A DNA stretch of 64,000 nucleotides. It comes from Arcicella gelida (GTDB lineage Bacteria; Bacteroidota; Bacteroidia; Cytophagales; Spirosomataceae). The position numbers and the translations under genes are program-made. How positions within the stretch are numbered: the stretch's first letter is position 1; every line of letters begins with the position of its first letter. Where the stretch lies: assembly GCF_034931025.1 (NCBI RefSeq), contig NZ_JAYGIL010000034.1, positions 7,218 through 71,217 of the forward strand. Reading direction: 5' to 3'. Shown here piece after piece: positions 52,453 to 62,300 of the stretch. The notes beneath the pieces were generated by a model. It was given only the letters and a program-made list of their open reading frames with translations, ran no database searches and was not told the origin of the DNA.

Positions 52453-52599
52453 TTAACGACGCAAAAAAGCGTTTATAGAATATTTGAAAATATTCATTTG
52501 TACTGCTTCAAACACTTTATTACGTTGAAATATACAAGAAATAGTAATTTTAGCTACTTCTTTAAGTCCTTCTTCTGCCAATTTGACATTTCTACTCAT
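52453..52599 (-). CDS. possible small 48-residue protein
   Basis: ATG at 52599, stop at 52453. The predicted protein starts MSRNVKLAEEGLKEVAKITI and ends with INAFLRR. It has one likely amphipathic helix, a single cysteine and a basic C-terminus. The minus-only terminator at 52318-52351 lies about 100 bases downstream, and htpG starts divergently 69 bases away, which is what a real small gene would look like. No family recognised. A non-coding RNA ending at the same terminator is the alternative. Confidence 0.4.
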   Translation of the reverse strand: MSRNVKLAEEGLKEVAKITISCIFQRNKVFEAVQMNIFKYSINAFLRR

Positions 52600-52667
52600 C
52601 TTGGAACTGTATTTGCAAATCTAGCTTCCATAAAAGTTTGAAATGTTTTAAGCTAAAAAATGACAAA

Positions 52668-54491
52668 ATGACTATGCAAGAAAAAGGTAATATCTCGATT
52701 CATACCGAGAACATTTTCCCGATTATTAAAAAATTCCTTTATTCAGACCACGAAATTTTCCTTCGTGAATTAGTTTCAAATGCCGTTGATGCTTCACAAA
52801 AAATTAAAAGATTAGCCGCAATTGGTGAATATTCAGGTGAGTTAGGAGCATTGAAAGTGACAGTTTCTTTTGACAAAGAAGCAAAAACTATCACAATTTC
52901 AGATGCTGGTTTAGGGATGACCGCCGATGAAATTAAAAAATACATTAATCAAATTGCTTTTTCAGGTGCTACCGAATTCGTAGAAAAATACAAAGATAAA
53001 GGTGACGAAAAAGCCATTATCGGACACTTCGGTTTAGGTTTTTATTCTGCTTTCATGGTAGCTGAAAGAGTTGATATTATTTCAAAATCATATCAAGAAG
53101 GTGCAGAAGCTGTAAAATGGACTTGCGATGGTTCAACAGAATTTGAAATTTCAGAGGCTGCTCGTGATGCTCGTGGTACTGATATTATTTTACACGTTGC
53201 CGAGGATTCTTTAGAGTTTTTAGAAGAATTCAAATTGAAACAAATTCTTGATAAGTATTGTAAATTCTTACCGATTGAGATTGAATTTCAAGAAAAAATT
53301 ATCAATAATCCAACACCAATTTGGGCAAAATCTCCTTCTGAATTAACAGACGAAGATTACCTCAAATTCTACGAAGAGCTTTATCCATTCTCGGAAAAAC
53401 CATTGTTTTGGATTCACTTGAATGTTGATTATCCTTTCAACTTGACGGGTATTTTGTATTTCCCGAAAGTGAAAAACGAATTACAATTACAACGTGAAAA
53501 AATTCAATTATACAGTCGCCAAGTATTTATTACTGATGAAGTAAAAGACGTTGTTCCAGAATTTTTGATGTTGTTGCACGGTGTAATCGACTCGCCAGAT
53601 ATTCCTTTGAACGTTTCTCGTAGCTTCTTGCAAGCTGATAGTAATGTAAAGAAAATCAATTCTTACATCACTAAAAAAGTAGCAGATAAATTGGCAGAAT
53701 TATTCAAAGCTGACCGTGCTGGTTTTGAACAGAAATTTGATAATATCGGTCTTTTCGTGAAATACGGAATGATTTCAGATGAAAAATTCTATGAGCGTGC
53801 TAAAGATTACTGTTTAGTTCAAAACGTTGATGGTAAGCACTTTACTTTGAATGAATACGCTGAATTTGCACAAGAAAATCAGAAAGATAAAAACGACGAT
53901 GTAATTTACTTGTACACTAGCGATGTAAATGCACAAGATACTTTTATCCAATCTGCCAAAAAACGTGGATACGATGTGTTGAAATTGGATTCGGTGTTAG
54001 ATAGCCACTTTATCAATCAGTTAGAAACGAAATTGGTAAAAACTAGCTTGAAGCGTGTTGATGCTGATACCATCGAAAAATTGATTGACAAAGGTATTTC
54101 TGTTGATGTTGTACTTTCTGAAACTGAAAAAGAAACAGTGAAAAAGGTTTTTGAAGAAGTAATCAACGACACAACAAAAGTAGTTGCTTTGGAAGCAATG
54201 CCAGTTGATGAATTGCCTGCTGTGATTACTCAAAACGAATTCATGCGTAGAATGAGCGATATGTCTCGTGCTGGCGGTGGCGGAATGGGAATGTTCGGTG
54301 CGATGCCAAATAATTATATCGTTTCGGTAAATGCCAACCATGCTTCGGTTGCTAAAATTCTTCAAACTACTGATGCCGAAGAGCAGAAAAAATTAGCAAA
54401 ACAAGTATATGATTTGGCTTTATTGTCGCAAAATATGCTTACTGGTGCTGATTTAACTGCCTTTATTCAAAGAACGGCTTTAGCATTATAA
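52668..54491 (+). CDS. htpG: HtpG (Hsp90-family chaperone)
   Basis: About 607 residues from MTMQEKG; an upstream ATG at 52638 adds 10 residues without conservation, and 52674 is also possible. The N-terminal ATPase motifs are clear: HEIFLRELVSNAVDA, ISDAGLGMT and IGHFGLGFYSAF. The middle-domain catalytic-loop stretch LPLNVSRSFLQ-type sequence appears as IPLNVSRSFLQ. Cytosolic chaperone that refolds or holds client proteins, probably heat-regulated. It stands alone, ended by a clear terminator. Confidence 0.95.
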   Translation: MTMQEKGNISIHTENIFPIIKKFLYSDHEIFLRELVSNAVDASQKIKRLAAIGEYSGELGALKVTVSFDKEAKTITISDAGLGMTADEIKKYINQIAFSGATEFVEKYKDKGDEKAIIGHFGLGFYSAFMVAERVDIISKSYQEGAEAVKWTCDGSTEFEISEAARDARGTDIILHVAEDSLEFLEEFKLKQILDKYCKFLPIEIEFQEKIINNPTPIWAKSPSELTDEDYLKFYEELYPFSEKPLFWIHLNVDYPFNLTGILYFPKVKNELQLQREKIQLYSRQVFITDEVKDVVPEFLMLLHGVIDSPDIPLNVSRSFLQADSNVKKINSYITKKVADKLAELFKADRAGFEQKFDNIGLFVKYGMISDEKFYERAKDYCLVQNVDGKHFTLNEYAEFAQENQKDKNDDVIYLYTSDVNAQDTFIQSAKKRGYDVLKLDSVLDSHFINQLETKLVKTSLKRVDADTIEKLIDKGISVDVVLSETEKETVKKVFEEVINDTTKVVALEAMPVDELPAVITQNEFMRRMSDMSRAGGGGMGMFGAMPNNYIVSVNANHASVAKILQTTDAEEQKKLAKQVYDLALLSQNMLTGADLTAFIQRTALAL

Positions 54492-54505
54492 GAATACAAC
54501 TCAAT

Positions 54506-54543
54506 AAAAAAACGCTGTTAGGTTTTACTTAGCAGCGTTTTTT
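54506..54543 (+). terminator. terminator of htpG
   Basis: AAAAAACGCTG (54507-54517) pairs with CAGCGTTTTTT (54533-54543). The stem extends inward with two G-U wobbles that exist only on the plus RNA. It separates htpG from the convergent copper ATPase gene and could also serve it. Confidence 0.85.
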
Positions 54544-54562
54544 ATGAATTTTTATTTAAAAT

Positions 54563-56971
54563 CTACTCCTTATTTTTAAACATTTTATTGCCTTTTACAA
54601 CCATTCCGATGGAAGCGATTCCCACCAAAGTAATTGAATTTAAAGGCATTAAAATTGCCGCAACAATTGGTGAAAGTGTACCTTGAACAGCGAAAGTCAA
54701 ACCAATACAATTGTACATCAACGAAAACACATAACTAAAACGAATCAGTTTTAAAGCAAACTTGCTATACTTCAAATACGAAGGCAGTTCTTTTAAATGT
54801 TCTGCCGCAATAATTCCATCACTCATTGGCGTAAAATTCAAAGCGTCATCAGTTACAGCAATGCCAATTTCTGCTTGTTTCAAAGCCCCTGCATCGTTCA
54901 AACCATCGCCAATCATAATTACTTTCTTGCCTTCTGCTTGAAGTTTTTTGATAAATGAAAGCTTTTCTTGTGGCGTACAGTCAAAATGCAAGTACTCTTT
55001 ATTTTTAAACCAACTTTCAAGATGCACTCTTTCGCTTTGATTATCGCCAGAAAGTAAGTACGTATCGTATTTTTTCCCTAAATCTTTAATCGTACTTTCT
55101 ATATCTTTTCGGTAATGATTTGGCAAAGTAAAATAGCCTAAATATTCATCATCAATTGATAAATGGGCAACTGAAGCTGAAAAAGCTTTAGATTCAGCTT
55201 TCAATGAAGGATTGACAAAAGTACTTGAACCTAACTTCACAAAATGACCATGATATTTCCCTTCAATACCTTTTCCAGTTGTTTCGTGGAAATCTTCAAT
55301 GGCTAAAAAGTGCTTTTCTCCTGAAATTGCTTTGATTTTCTGAGAAATCGGGTGTGAAGAATTATGTGCTAAAGAAACGACTAACATTTCTTCAAAAACA
55401 GAAAGCGGACGTTTTCCTTGAAAATGTGGCTTCGCTCCTTCTGATGTTGTAATTGTACCTGTTTTATCAAAAACGATGGTATCGCAATTTGCCATTGTCT
55501 CAATTACATCGCCATTTTTTAAGTAGAAATGTTGTTTGCCAAGTATTCTCAAACCATTTCCAAGTGCAAAAGGATAACTCAATGACAAAGTACAAGGACA
55601 AGCAATAATCAAAATCGCAGAAAAAGCATTTAACATTTTACTAACATCAGTAAAATACCAATAAATTGCTACCGAAAATGCTAAAGTCAACACACCAAAA
55701 GTAAAGTACTTTCCTACCAAATTAGAAAAAGATTTAATCCTGCTCTCCTGCTCTTTTTGAAAAGTATCGTTGTTCCAAAGTTGGGTTAAATAACTTTGAG
55801 AAACATCTTTCAAAACTTCCATTTCAATACTTGCTCCAACTTGTCGCCCGCCAGCAAATAGGAAATCGCCCAATTGTTTTCTTTCCAAAGCGGCTTCGCC
55901 CGTTACAAAACTGTAGTCAATATTGGCTTCTCCTTTGTATAAAAGTGAATCCGCAGGAATCAATTCTCCGTTTCTAATCAGAATTTTATCGCCTTTTTTC
56001 AAAGCACTTACCGAAACGGATTCATGTTCACCAAAAACTAATCGAGTAACGGCTAATGGAAAATATGATTTATAATCTCGTTCAAAAGAAAGAAAATGAT
56101 ACGTTTTTTGCTGAAACCATTTCCCGATTAATAAAAAGAAAATCAGCCCAGTAACAGAATCAAAATAACCCGCACCATGATTAAAAATCACTTCATAAAT
56201 CCCTCTGAAAAATGCTACAAGAATACTTAGCAGAATCGGAAAATCAATATTGACAATTCCTTTTCTTAGGCTTTTATAAACAGATTCAAAGTATCCAGAT
56301 GCTGAATAAAATACTACGGGAGTGGCTAAAACAATATTCAAATAACCAAAGAGTAATTTATAAGTATCATCTTGCAAACCCAAGTATTCAGGAAAACTGA
56401 AAAGCATGATATTACCCGCACAAAAACCCGCTAAACCCAATTGCGTCAATAATTTTCTGTCATTTGGTTTCTTTTTTTCTTTTACAACATCGTTCAACGA
56501 CATCAAAGGTTCGTAGCCAACTGCACTTAGCAATTCAGCTAGTTGTCGGAAAGAAATGCCTTTATCAGCAATATTGTGTCGGAAAGTAACTGCCACTTGT
56601 TTCTTTAAAAAATCTACTTGCGAACGTTCAATTCCCTCGTGTAAACGATATAAATTTTCAAGCAAATACAAACAAGAACTACAATGTATGGTAGGAATAT
56701 AAAAAGTAACCTTCGAAATACTTTCGTTCTGAAAATCCAACAACGTTTTAGCAATTTCTGGATTATCTAAAAACTCAAACCGTGAAATTTGTGGAGTATT
56801 ACCAGATTTCTCTTCGATTTGGTAATAATTACAAAGATTATTTTGGTCTAGAATTTCATACACCGTTTTGCATCCATCACAACAAAAATACTTTTCTTCA
56901 AGATGAATATGTTCGTCGGGGCATTCGTTTCCGCAATGAAAACAGAGTTGCGCAGTATCAGTAGCAATCAT
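54563..56971 (-). CDS. copper-translocating P-type ATPase (CcoI/FixI type)
   Basis: About 802 residues from the ATG; a TTG reading to 57019 adds 16 residues. An N-terminal Cys-rich zinc-finger-like module (CFHCGNEC and CCDGC) precedes a heavy-metal domain with C97-x2-C100 (IHCSSC). The pump core has TGEA at 357-360, the ion-site C458-P-C460 and the phosphorylated D502 in DKTGT, plus GDGLNDAGAL. The N-terminal module and the ACPCTLSLSYPFALG helix are typical of the Bacteroidota FixI/CcoI group, which delivers copper for cbb3-type cytochrome oxidase. It is divergent from a Crp/Fnr gene, a common arrangement for oxygen-linked control. The oxidase genes themselves are not in the window. Confidence 0.9.
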   Translation of the reverse strand: MIATDTAQLCFHCGNECPDEHIHLEEKYFCCDGCKTVYEILDQNNLCNYYQIEEKSGNTPQISRFEFLDNPEIAKTLLDFQNESISKVTFYIPTIHCSSCLYLLENLYRLHEGIERSQVDFLKKQVAVTFRHNIADKGISFRQLAELLSAVGYEPLMSLNDVVKEKKKPNDRKLLTQLGLAGFCAGNIMLFSFPEYLGLQDDTYKLLFGYLNIVLATPVVFYSASGYFESVYKSLRKGIVNIDFPILLSILVAFFRGIYEVIFNHGAGYFDSVTGLIFFLLIGKWFQQKTYHFLSFERDYKSYFPLAVTRLVFGEHESVSVSALKKGDKILIRNGELIPADSLLYKGEANIDYSFVTGEAALERKQLGDFLFAGGRQVGASIEMEVLKDVSQSYLTQLWNNDTFQKEQESRIKSFSNLVGKYFTFGVLTLAFSVAIYWYFTDVSKMLNAFSAILIIACPCTLSLSYPFALGNGLRILGKQHFYLKNGDVIETMANCDTIVFDKTGTITTSEGAKPHFQGKRPLSVFEEMLVVSLAHNSSHPISQKIKAISGEKHFLAIEDFHETTGKGIEGKYHGHFVKLGSSTFVNPSLKAESKAFSASVAHLSIDDEYLGYFTLPNHYRKDIESTIKDLGKKYDTYLLSGDNQSERVHLESWFKNKEYLHFDCTPQEKLSFIKKLQAEGKKVIMIGDGLNDAGALKQAEIGIAVTDDALNFTPMSDGIIAAEHLKELPSYLKYSKFALKLIRFSYVFSLMYNCIGLTFAVQGTLSPIVAAILMPLNSITLVGIASIGMVVKGNKMFKNKE

Positions 56972-57036
56972 GAGAATAGCGTTTATTTTATGAGCGAAAA
57001 GACTGAGGCTCAATATCAAAAGCTCTATTTATTTTT

Positions 57037-57048
57037 TTGATTCATCAA
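57037..57048. promoter_or_regulatory. weak FNR-like palindrome near the copper ATPase start
   Basis: TTGATTCATCAA is palindromic but has a 2-base centre where the known FNR site (TTGAT-N4-ATCAA) has four. It lies 65 bases upstream of the ATPase start and 114 upstream of the Crp/Fnr start. Confidence 0.3.
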
Positions 57049-57136
57049 AGTTCTGCTTTAGCGATTAACCAAAGTATGAGTAAAGCAATTGTTAAAACTG
57101 ATAAAAGTCATTTACAAAGGTGTGATTAAGACGCAA

Positions 57137-57159
57137 TTTCGGGGATATTAATCCCGAAA
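57137..57159. promoter_or_regulatory. short hairpin directly before the Crp/Fnr start codon
   Basis: TTTCGGG (57137-57143) pairs with CCCGAAA (57153-57159) and an extra G-T closes the stem. It ends two bases before the ATG. It could block translation initiation or be a binding site for the regulator itself. Confidence 0.45.
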
Positions 57160-57161
57160 AA

Positions 57162-57857
57162 ATGATGAATCCTAGTTGTAATACATGCGAATTCAAGAAT
57201 TCGTCTCTCTTTAAAAATTGTTCTTCTGATGAATTAAATCATCTAAACGATAGCAAATGTTTTAATGTCTATAAAAAAGGACAAGTAATTTTTCATGAAG
57301 GAAACCGTCCTTTAGGGCTTTTTTGTGTCTATAGTGGAAAAGTAAAAGTAAGTCGTTTGGGTTCAGACGGAAAAGAACAAGTAATTAGATTAGTAAAAAA
57401 AGGTGATACTTTGGGCTATCGTTCTTTGATTGAAAATTCAAAATATAGTGCGTCGGCCATTGCTTTGGATGATACAGAAGCGTGTTTTATTTCTGCTTCT
57501 GAATTTAACCATCTTATCGACAGCAATGTAAAAGTAGCCAGCGATTTGATGCGAATGCTTGCCAAAGTATTGGGCGATACGCAAGACAAATTGGTTCACT
57601 TAGCGATGAAGCCAGTAAGAGAACGTTTGGCAGAAGCTTTACTGCTATTAAAAAGCACTTACGACGATAAAAAATCAGAGCATTTTTCCATTTCAATTTC
57701 CAGAGAAGACCTTTCGTCCATTGTTGGCACAGCCAAAGAGACCGTCATTCGTTTTCTTTCTGAATTCAAAGAAGAAGGCATTGTAAGTACTCGTGGCAGT
57801 GAAATTACTATCCTTCGAGCAGACAAATTATTGCAGATAAGTAGCTTATACGATTAG
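57162..57857 (+). CDS. Crp/Fnr-family transcription regulator
   Basis: 231 residues. A cyclic-nucleotide-type sensor domain (KKGQVIFHEGNRPLGLFCVYSGKVKVSRLG) is followed by a winged helix (ISREDLSSIVGTAKETVIRFLSEFKEEGIV). Cysteines cluster at C6, C9, C20 and C33, recalling the iron-sulfur ligands of FNR, but the spacing differs from E. coli FNR and a fourth ligand is not certain. With a copper pump for terminal oxidase on one side and stress genes on the other, an oxygen or redox sensor is likely. A cAMP-type sensor is the alternative. Confidence 0.9.
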   Translation: MMNPSCNTCEFKNSSLFKNCSSDELNHLNDSKCFNVYKKGQVIFHEGNRPLGLFCVYSGKVKVSRLGSDGKEQVIRLVKKGDTLGYRSLIENSKYSASAIALDDTEACFISASEFNHLIDSNVKVASDLMRMLAKVLGDTQDKLVHLAMKPVRERLAEALLLLKSTYDDKKSEHFSISISREDLSSIVGTAKETVIRFLSEFKEEGIVSTRGSEITILRADKLLQISSLYD

Positions 57858-57997
57858 ACTTTAAAGCCTATCATTAAATAAGTCTCACCATTTTTGTTAG
57901 TTTAAACGGGCTTATTTTATCAGTAAAAGCATTGATAAAAATCATTTCAGTGGAATAGGCAAAGCACTAACTTGTCGTCAGATTAATAAAAATCAAC

Positions 57998-58363
57998 ATG
58001 AACGAAGCAGAAAAAGTTATATTGTCTAGCGGTATTCAACTAAGTTTTAAACAAGGTGATTATCTGTACCGAAAAGGACAACACCCAGATTACGTTTTTT
58101 ATATTAAAGATGGTAGCGTAGAATTGAAAGATGGTTTGCAGAAAACAGTCGTCTTGAAAAACAAAAAGTATTTTTTAGGTTTAGAAGAAATGCTTTTAGA
58201 AAAAGACCATCTCTATAGCGTAAAAGTCTTAGAGCATTCTATCTTTCTTATTTTCGAAAAATCATTGATAGATGCCTTGATTTATGAACACACCGATATC
58301 AGAAGGTATTTTATGATGAGCATCTGTAATCAATTAGAAGAAAGCAACACGGTTTTTGAATAA
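57998..58363 (+). CDS. lone cyclic-nucleotide-binding-like protein
   Basis: 121 residues, only the beta-roll sensor half of a Crp-type protein (LSFKQGDYLYRKGQHPDYVFYIKDGSVEL) plus the following helix. No DNA-binding domain follows, although a normal one would need about 80 more residues. It is complete as an ORF rather than visibly truncated. It might compete with or modulate the full regulator encoded 140 bases upstream, or bind another partner. Confidence 0.8.
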   Translation: MNEAEKVILSSGIQLSFKQGDYLYRKGQHPDYVFYIKDGSVELKDGLQKTVVLKNKKYFLGLEEMLLEKDHLYSVKVLEHSIFLIFEKSLIDALIYEHTDIRRYFMMSICNQLEESNTVFE

Positions 58364-58462
58364 AAAACATAGCTGATTAATATCATTTTTTATTGAGAGT
58401 ACAGTCATAATTTTCTAGTCATAAATCAAGGAACTTTCGGACATAATTTAAATTTCAATTTT

Positions 58463-59299
58463 ATGAAAACGATCCTTTTCCCTACTGATTTTAGTGATAA
58501 TGCAAAACATGCTGCACAATATGCAGGAATGTTGGCAAGGTTATTTAATGCAAAAATAGTTTTATTAAATGTATATAGTATTCCTACCATTTCTGAATAC
58601 CAATTACCGTCTGAAATTGAAGATTTTATCGTTAGAAACAGAAAAGAGGCGGAACTAAACCTTCAGCATTTTACAGTACATTTTATTGAAAAAACAGGTT
58701 TAGCTTCAGAAAGAATCACGCAGAGAGTTGAGTATGGATTAGCTACGGATAAAATTATAACCATTGCCAATCAGATTAAAGCTGATTTGATTGTGATGGG
58801 AACCCAAGGTGCAAGTAATATTTTTGAACGCTGGTTGGGTACTCACACGCAAGAAGTAATGAAAAAAGCTAATTGCCCGGTATGGGTTGTACCAGCAGGT
58901 TCTCCGATAAATTACCCACAAAATTTATTATATGCTGCTGATTTTCAAGGTGACGAAATAGCTGCTATTGAAAAGCTTTTGACTATCACGAAACCACTAG
59001 GAATAAAATGTAAAGTTGTACATGTACATGATTATTTTGAACCCAATATTGGACACGCCATTCAAGAAATGACAAATTTATTGGAGGATAAATTTGAAAA
59101 AGAAGATTTAGCAGTGAAGTGTATCAATCGTGCTGAAATTATAGAAGGTTTAGAAACTTACATCAAAAATCACCAGCCAGATGTAATCGTTTTAGCAACG
59201 CACGATAAGTCTTTATTAGATAAGTTTTTCAATGATAGTGTTACCAAACATTTTGTTCAAGAAGGGAAATTACCACTTTTAATTTTCAAAAAACAGTAA
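58463..59299 (+). CDS. tandem universal stress protein (UspA family)
   Basis: 278 residues made of two Usp domains. The first opens MKTILFPTDFSDNAKHAAQYAG and carries the ATP-binding signature (IVMGTQGASNIFERWLGTHTQEV, then ANCPVWVVP). The second is weaker (LLYAADFQGDE at its start, VLATHDKSLLDKFF near its end) and may not bind nucleotide. Third gene of the regulator/cNMP/Usp row, consistent with a low-oxygen or starvation response. Confidence 0.92.
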   Translation: MKTILFPTDFSDNAKHAAQYAGMLARLFNAKIVLLNVYSIPTISEYQLPSEIEDFIVRNRKEAELNLQHFTVHFIEKTGLASERITQRVEYGLATDKIITIANQIKADLIVMGTQGASNIFERWLGTHTQEVMKKANCPVWVVPAGSPINYPQNLLYAADFQGDEIAAIEKLLTITKPLGIKCKVVHVHDYFEPNIGHAIQEMTNLLEDKFEKEDLAVKCINRAEIIEGLETYIKNHQPDVIVLATHDKSLLDKFFNDSVTKHFVQEGKLPLLIFKKQ

Positions 59300-59304
59300 A
59301 AACC

Positions 59305-59350
59305 AAAAGCGCTATTCTATGATTCTTTCATAAAATAGCGCTTATTTTTT
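59305..59350. terminator. convergent terminator between Usp and hybrid kinase genes
   Basis: AAGCGCTATT (59307-59316) pairs with AATAGCGCTT (59334-59343), with an inner extension. A T-rich run follows on the plus side (59344-59350) and TTTTGGTTTTT on the minus side. The single odd inner position is C-A on the plus RNA but U-G on the minus RNA, so the minus gene may own it; it probably serves both. Confidence 0.85.
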
Positions 59351-59358
59351 GTACTTCT

Positions 59359-62300
59359 TTATACTTCTTGTGTATTATTTTCTTTAATTCTTCCAGCCCA
59401 CTTCTCTAATAATTTCACAAAAGCTTCTAGTTGAAATGGTTTTCCTAAATAATCATCCATACCAGCTTCATCACATTCTTCCTGACAATCGTTCATCATA
59501 TTGGCAGTCATTGCTACAATAATTGGCTGTCTGATTTCAGTATTTTGTCTGATTTTCGTTGATGCTTCCAATCCGTCCATTACTGGCATTTGCAAATCCA
59601 TCAAAACAATATCATAATGTTTTTTATTGAATGCTTCTACTGCCACAAGTCCGTTTTCTGCTAAATCGGCTTCATAACCCAATTTGCTCAATACTTTTAG
59701 CGTAAATTTTTGGTTCATCGGATTATCCTCTGCTACCAAAATAGATACGGGGAATCGTTCTGCAAAATCATTCGCTAATTTTTGAACGACAGGCGGGATA
59801 TTTGTTTTATCTGTCAAAGCTTTATCTTCATTTATCATTAAACTTGTAAGTACATTTTTATACAAAATATGTTGCTTAACAGGCTTCGTTAGAACTGAAC
59901 AAAATAAATCTGGATACCCTTTATGTTGATCATCTGCGATAGAACTCAGCAACATAATTGGCAATTTCTGCTGAATGGCTTTAATTTTCAAGGCTAATTG
60001 AATACCGTCCATTTCAGGCATTTGCATGTCTGTAATCACCATGCTTAACTCTTTCTCATTTTCTAAAATCGCTAATGCTTCATTTCCAGACGAAGCAATT
60101 AGCGGAACCATTTTCCATTGTTCTAATTGTGCCTTTAAAATACTTCTGTTGGTTGAATTATCATCAACAACAAGTACTTTTTTCGTTTGCAAAAATTCAG
60201 CTTTTGGCAAAATAGGATTTACAATTTCTGGAGCCAAACTTCTTGCTACTTGCATCGAGAAGGTAAAAGTAGTCCCTTGCCCAAACTCACTTTCCACACT
60301 TAGTTCTCCACCCATTAAATTAACAAGTTTTTCACTAATAACTAAACCCAATCCTGTACCGCCATATCGCCGAGTAGTAGATGAATCTACTTGTGAGAAA
60401 GCTTTAAATAACCTGTCAAGCTTATCGGCAGGAATACCAATACCAGTATCAATTACCTGAAAACCAATCTGTAATGGACTACCTACTTCATTTTTTATCA
60501 TGAATACTCTGATGAAAATTTCTCCTTTTTCAGTAAATTTAATGGCATTACCAACTAAATTCAACAATACTTGTCTTAATCTTAAACTATCACCAACTAC
60601 TTGAGCAGGAACATCAGCTTCAATCTGACACAACAAATCTAATTTTAAAGAAGCAGCTTTTACTGCAAACACGTCTAAAATTTCTTCAATACATACTCTC
60701 AGGTTAAAATCTTTAGCTTCTAACTCCATTTTACCCGATTCTATTTTAGAAAAGTCAAGGATGTCGTTGATAACCGTCAGCAAATCGTCACCACAAGCAT
60801 GAATTGTTTTCGAATAATTACGTTGCTCTTCATCAAGTTGGGTTTCTTCCAACAATGATGCTACTCCAATAATTCCATTTAAAGGAGTACGAATTTCGTG
60901 GCTCATGGTTGCCAAGAAAATACTTTTTGCTTTGTTGGCTTGTTCAGCCTCTTTTCTAGCTTTTATTTCATCAGCAGTTGACTGCATCAATTGAGCTGTT
61001 CTTAATTTTACTTCTTTTTCAAGCTGTACTTTCTTAACATTTATTAAACCGATTCTATAACGATAAAAGGCAAATGCACCGCCAACAACAAGTAACCCAG
61101 CTAAAAACCTAAACCAGAGCGTCATCCAAAAAGGTGGCGTAATTATCAAATTGATAGCAATTCCTTCTTCATTCCAAAGTCCATCATTGTTAGATGCTTT
61201 TACTCTAAAAACATAATTACCTGGATCTAAATTAGTGTAGGTTGCTCCACGTTTATTGCCAATATAACTCCAGTCTTTATCAAATCCTTCTAATTTGTAC
61301 GCATATTGGTTTTTTTCAGATAAAGTATAATTCAATGCCGCAAATTCAAATGAAAATACTGATTGTTTCATATCAAGAACAATCGTTTTAGTTTCGTTGA
61401 TATGCACCGATAGTGGAGATTTATTCCCAATTTCTACCGCCTTGTTAAAAATATAAAAATTAGTAATATAAATCGGCGGAACGAATGGATTATCAATTAC
61501 TTTACGGGGATCAAAAACATTAAAACCATTTTGCCCCCCAAAGTAAATTTTACCATCAGAAGTTTTTAAGTAAGAATGTGTCTTGAACTCATTTCCTTGT
61601 AAACCATCTGAAATATCATAATTTTTGAAAGTCTTATTTTGGAAATTAAATCTCGAGATTCCTTTATTGGTACTAATCCAAAAAAAGCCATCATTGTCTT
61701 TTACAACTCCATTAATGGCATCATTTGGAAGACCATCTTTCTCAGAAATTTTTGTGAAAGTATTTGTATTAGGGTCAAAAATATTTAATCCTCCCCCTGT
61801 ACCAATCCATAATTTCCCTTTCTCAAATTCAGTAATCACATTCACCAAATTATTACACAAACTATTTGGTTGTCTAGGGTTGTGTTTATAATGAATAAAT
61901 TGTTTCGTTTGGATGTCAAATTTATCTAAACCATTATCCGTACCAATCCAAATATTACCTTTTTGGTCTTCCCAAAGTGTACTAACCACATTATCACAAA
62001 GCGTAGAATTATCTTTAGGATTATTGATATAACGAGTAAACTTTTTGGTTTGTCTATCAAAATAATTTAATCCTCCACGCCAAGTACCAATCCAAAGATT
62101 TCCTTTTTTATCTTTAATAATGATATTTACACTTTTTGATGACAAAGTACTTGGGTCGTCATCAACAGGAACATGATGAGTAAACACACCTGTTTTAGTA
62201 TTAAATAAGTCAACACCACCTCTGTGATAGCCCAACGCAAGTAGATTTTTTTCTACTTCTAATACAGTAATTATATAATCTGTACTTGGTGAATTTGGAT

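Noticed and set aside
52345..52641. 98-residue plus-strand ORF before htpG
   Set aside because: Its composition (many Phe, Tyr, His, Ile and no clear domain) looks like translated AT-rich spacer, it starts inside a stem-loop, and it runs antisense to the better-supported minus ORF and terminator.
57037..57048. TTGATTCATCAA as an FNR box
   Set aside because: Known FNR sites have four bases between the half sites and this has two. Listed only as a weak site.
60026..60460. 144-residue plus-strand ORF inside the hybrid kinase gene
   Set aside because: It lies wholly antisense to the receiver and ATPase domains and has no recognisable domain.
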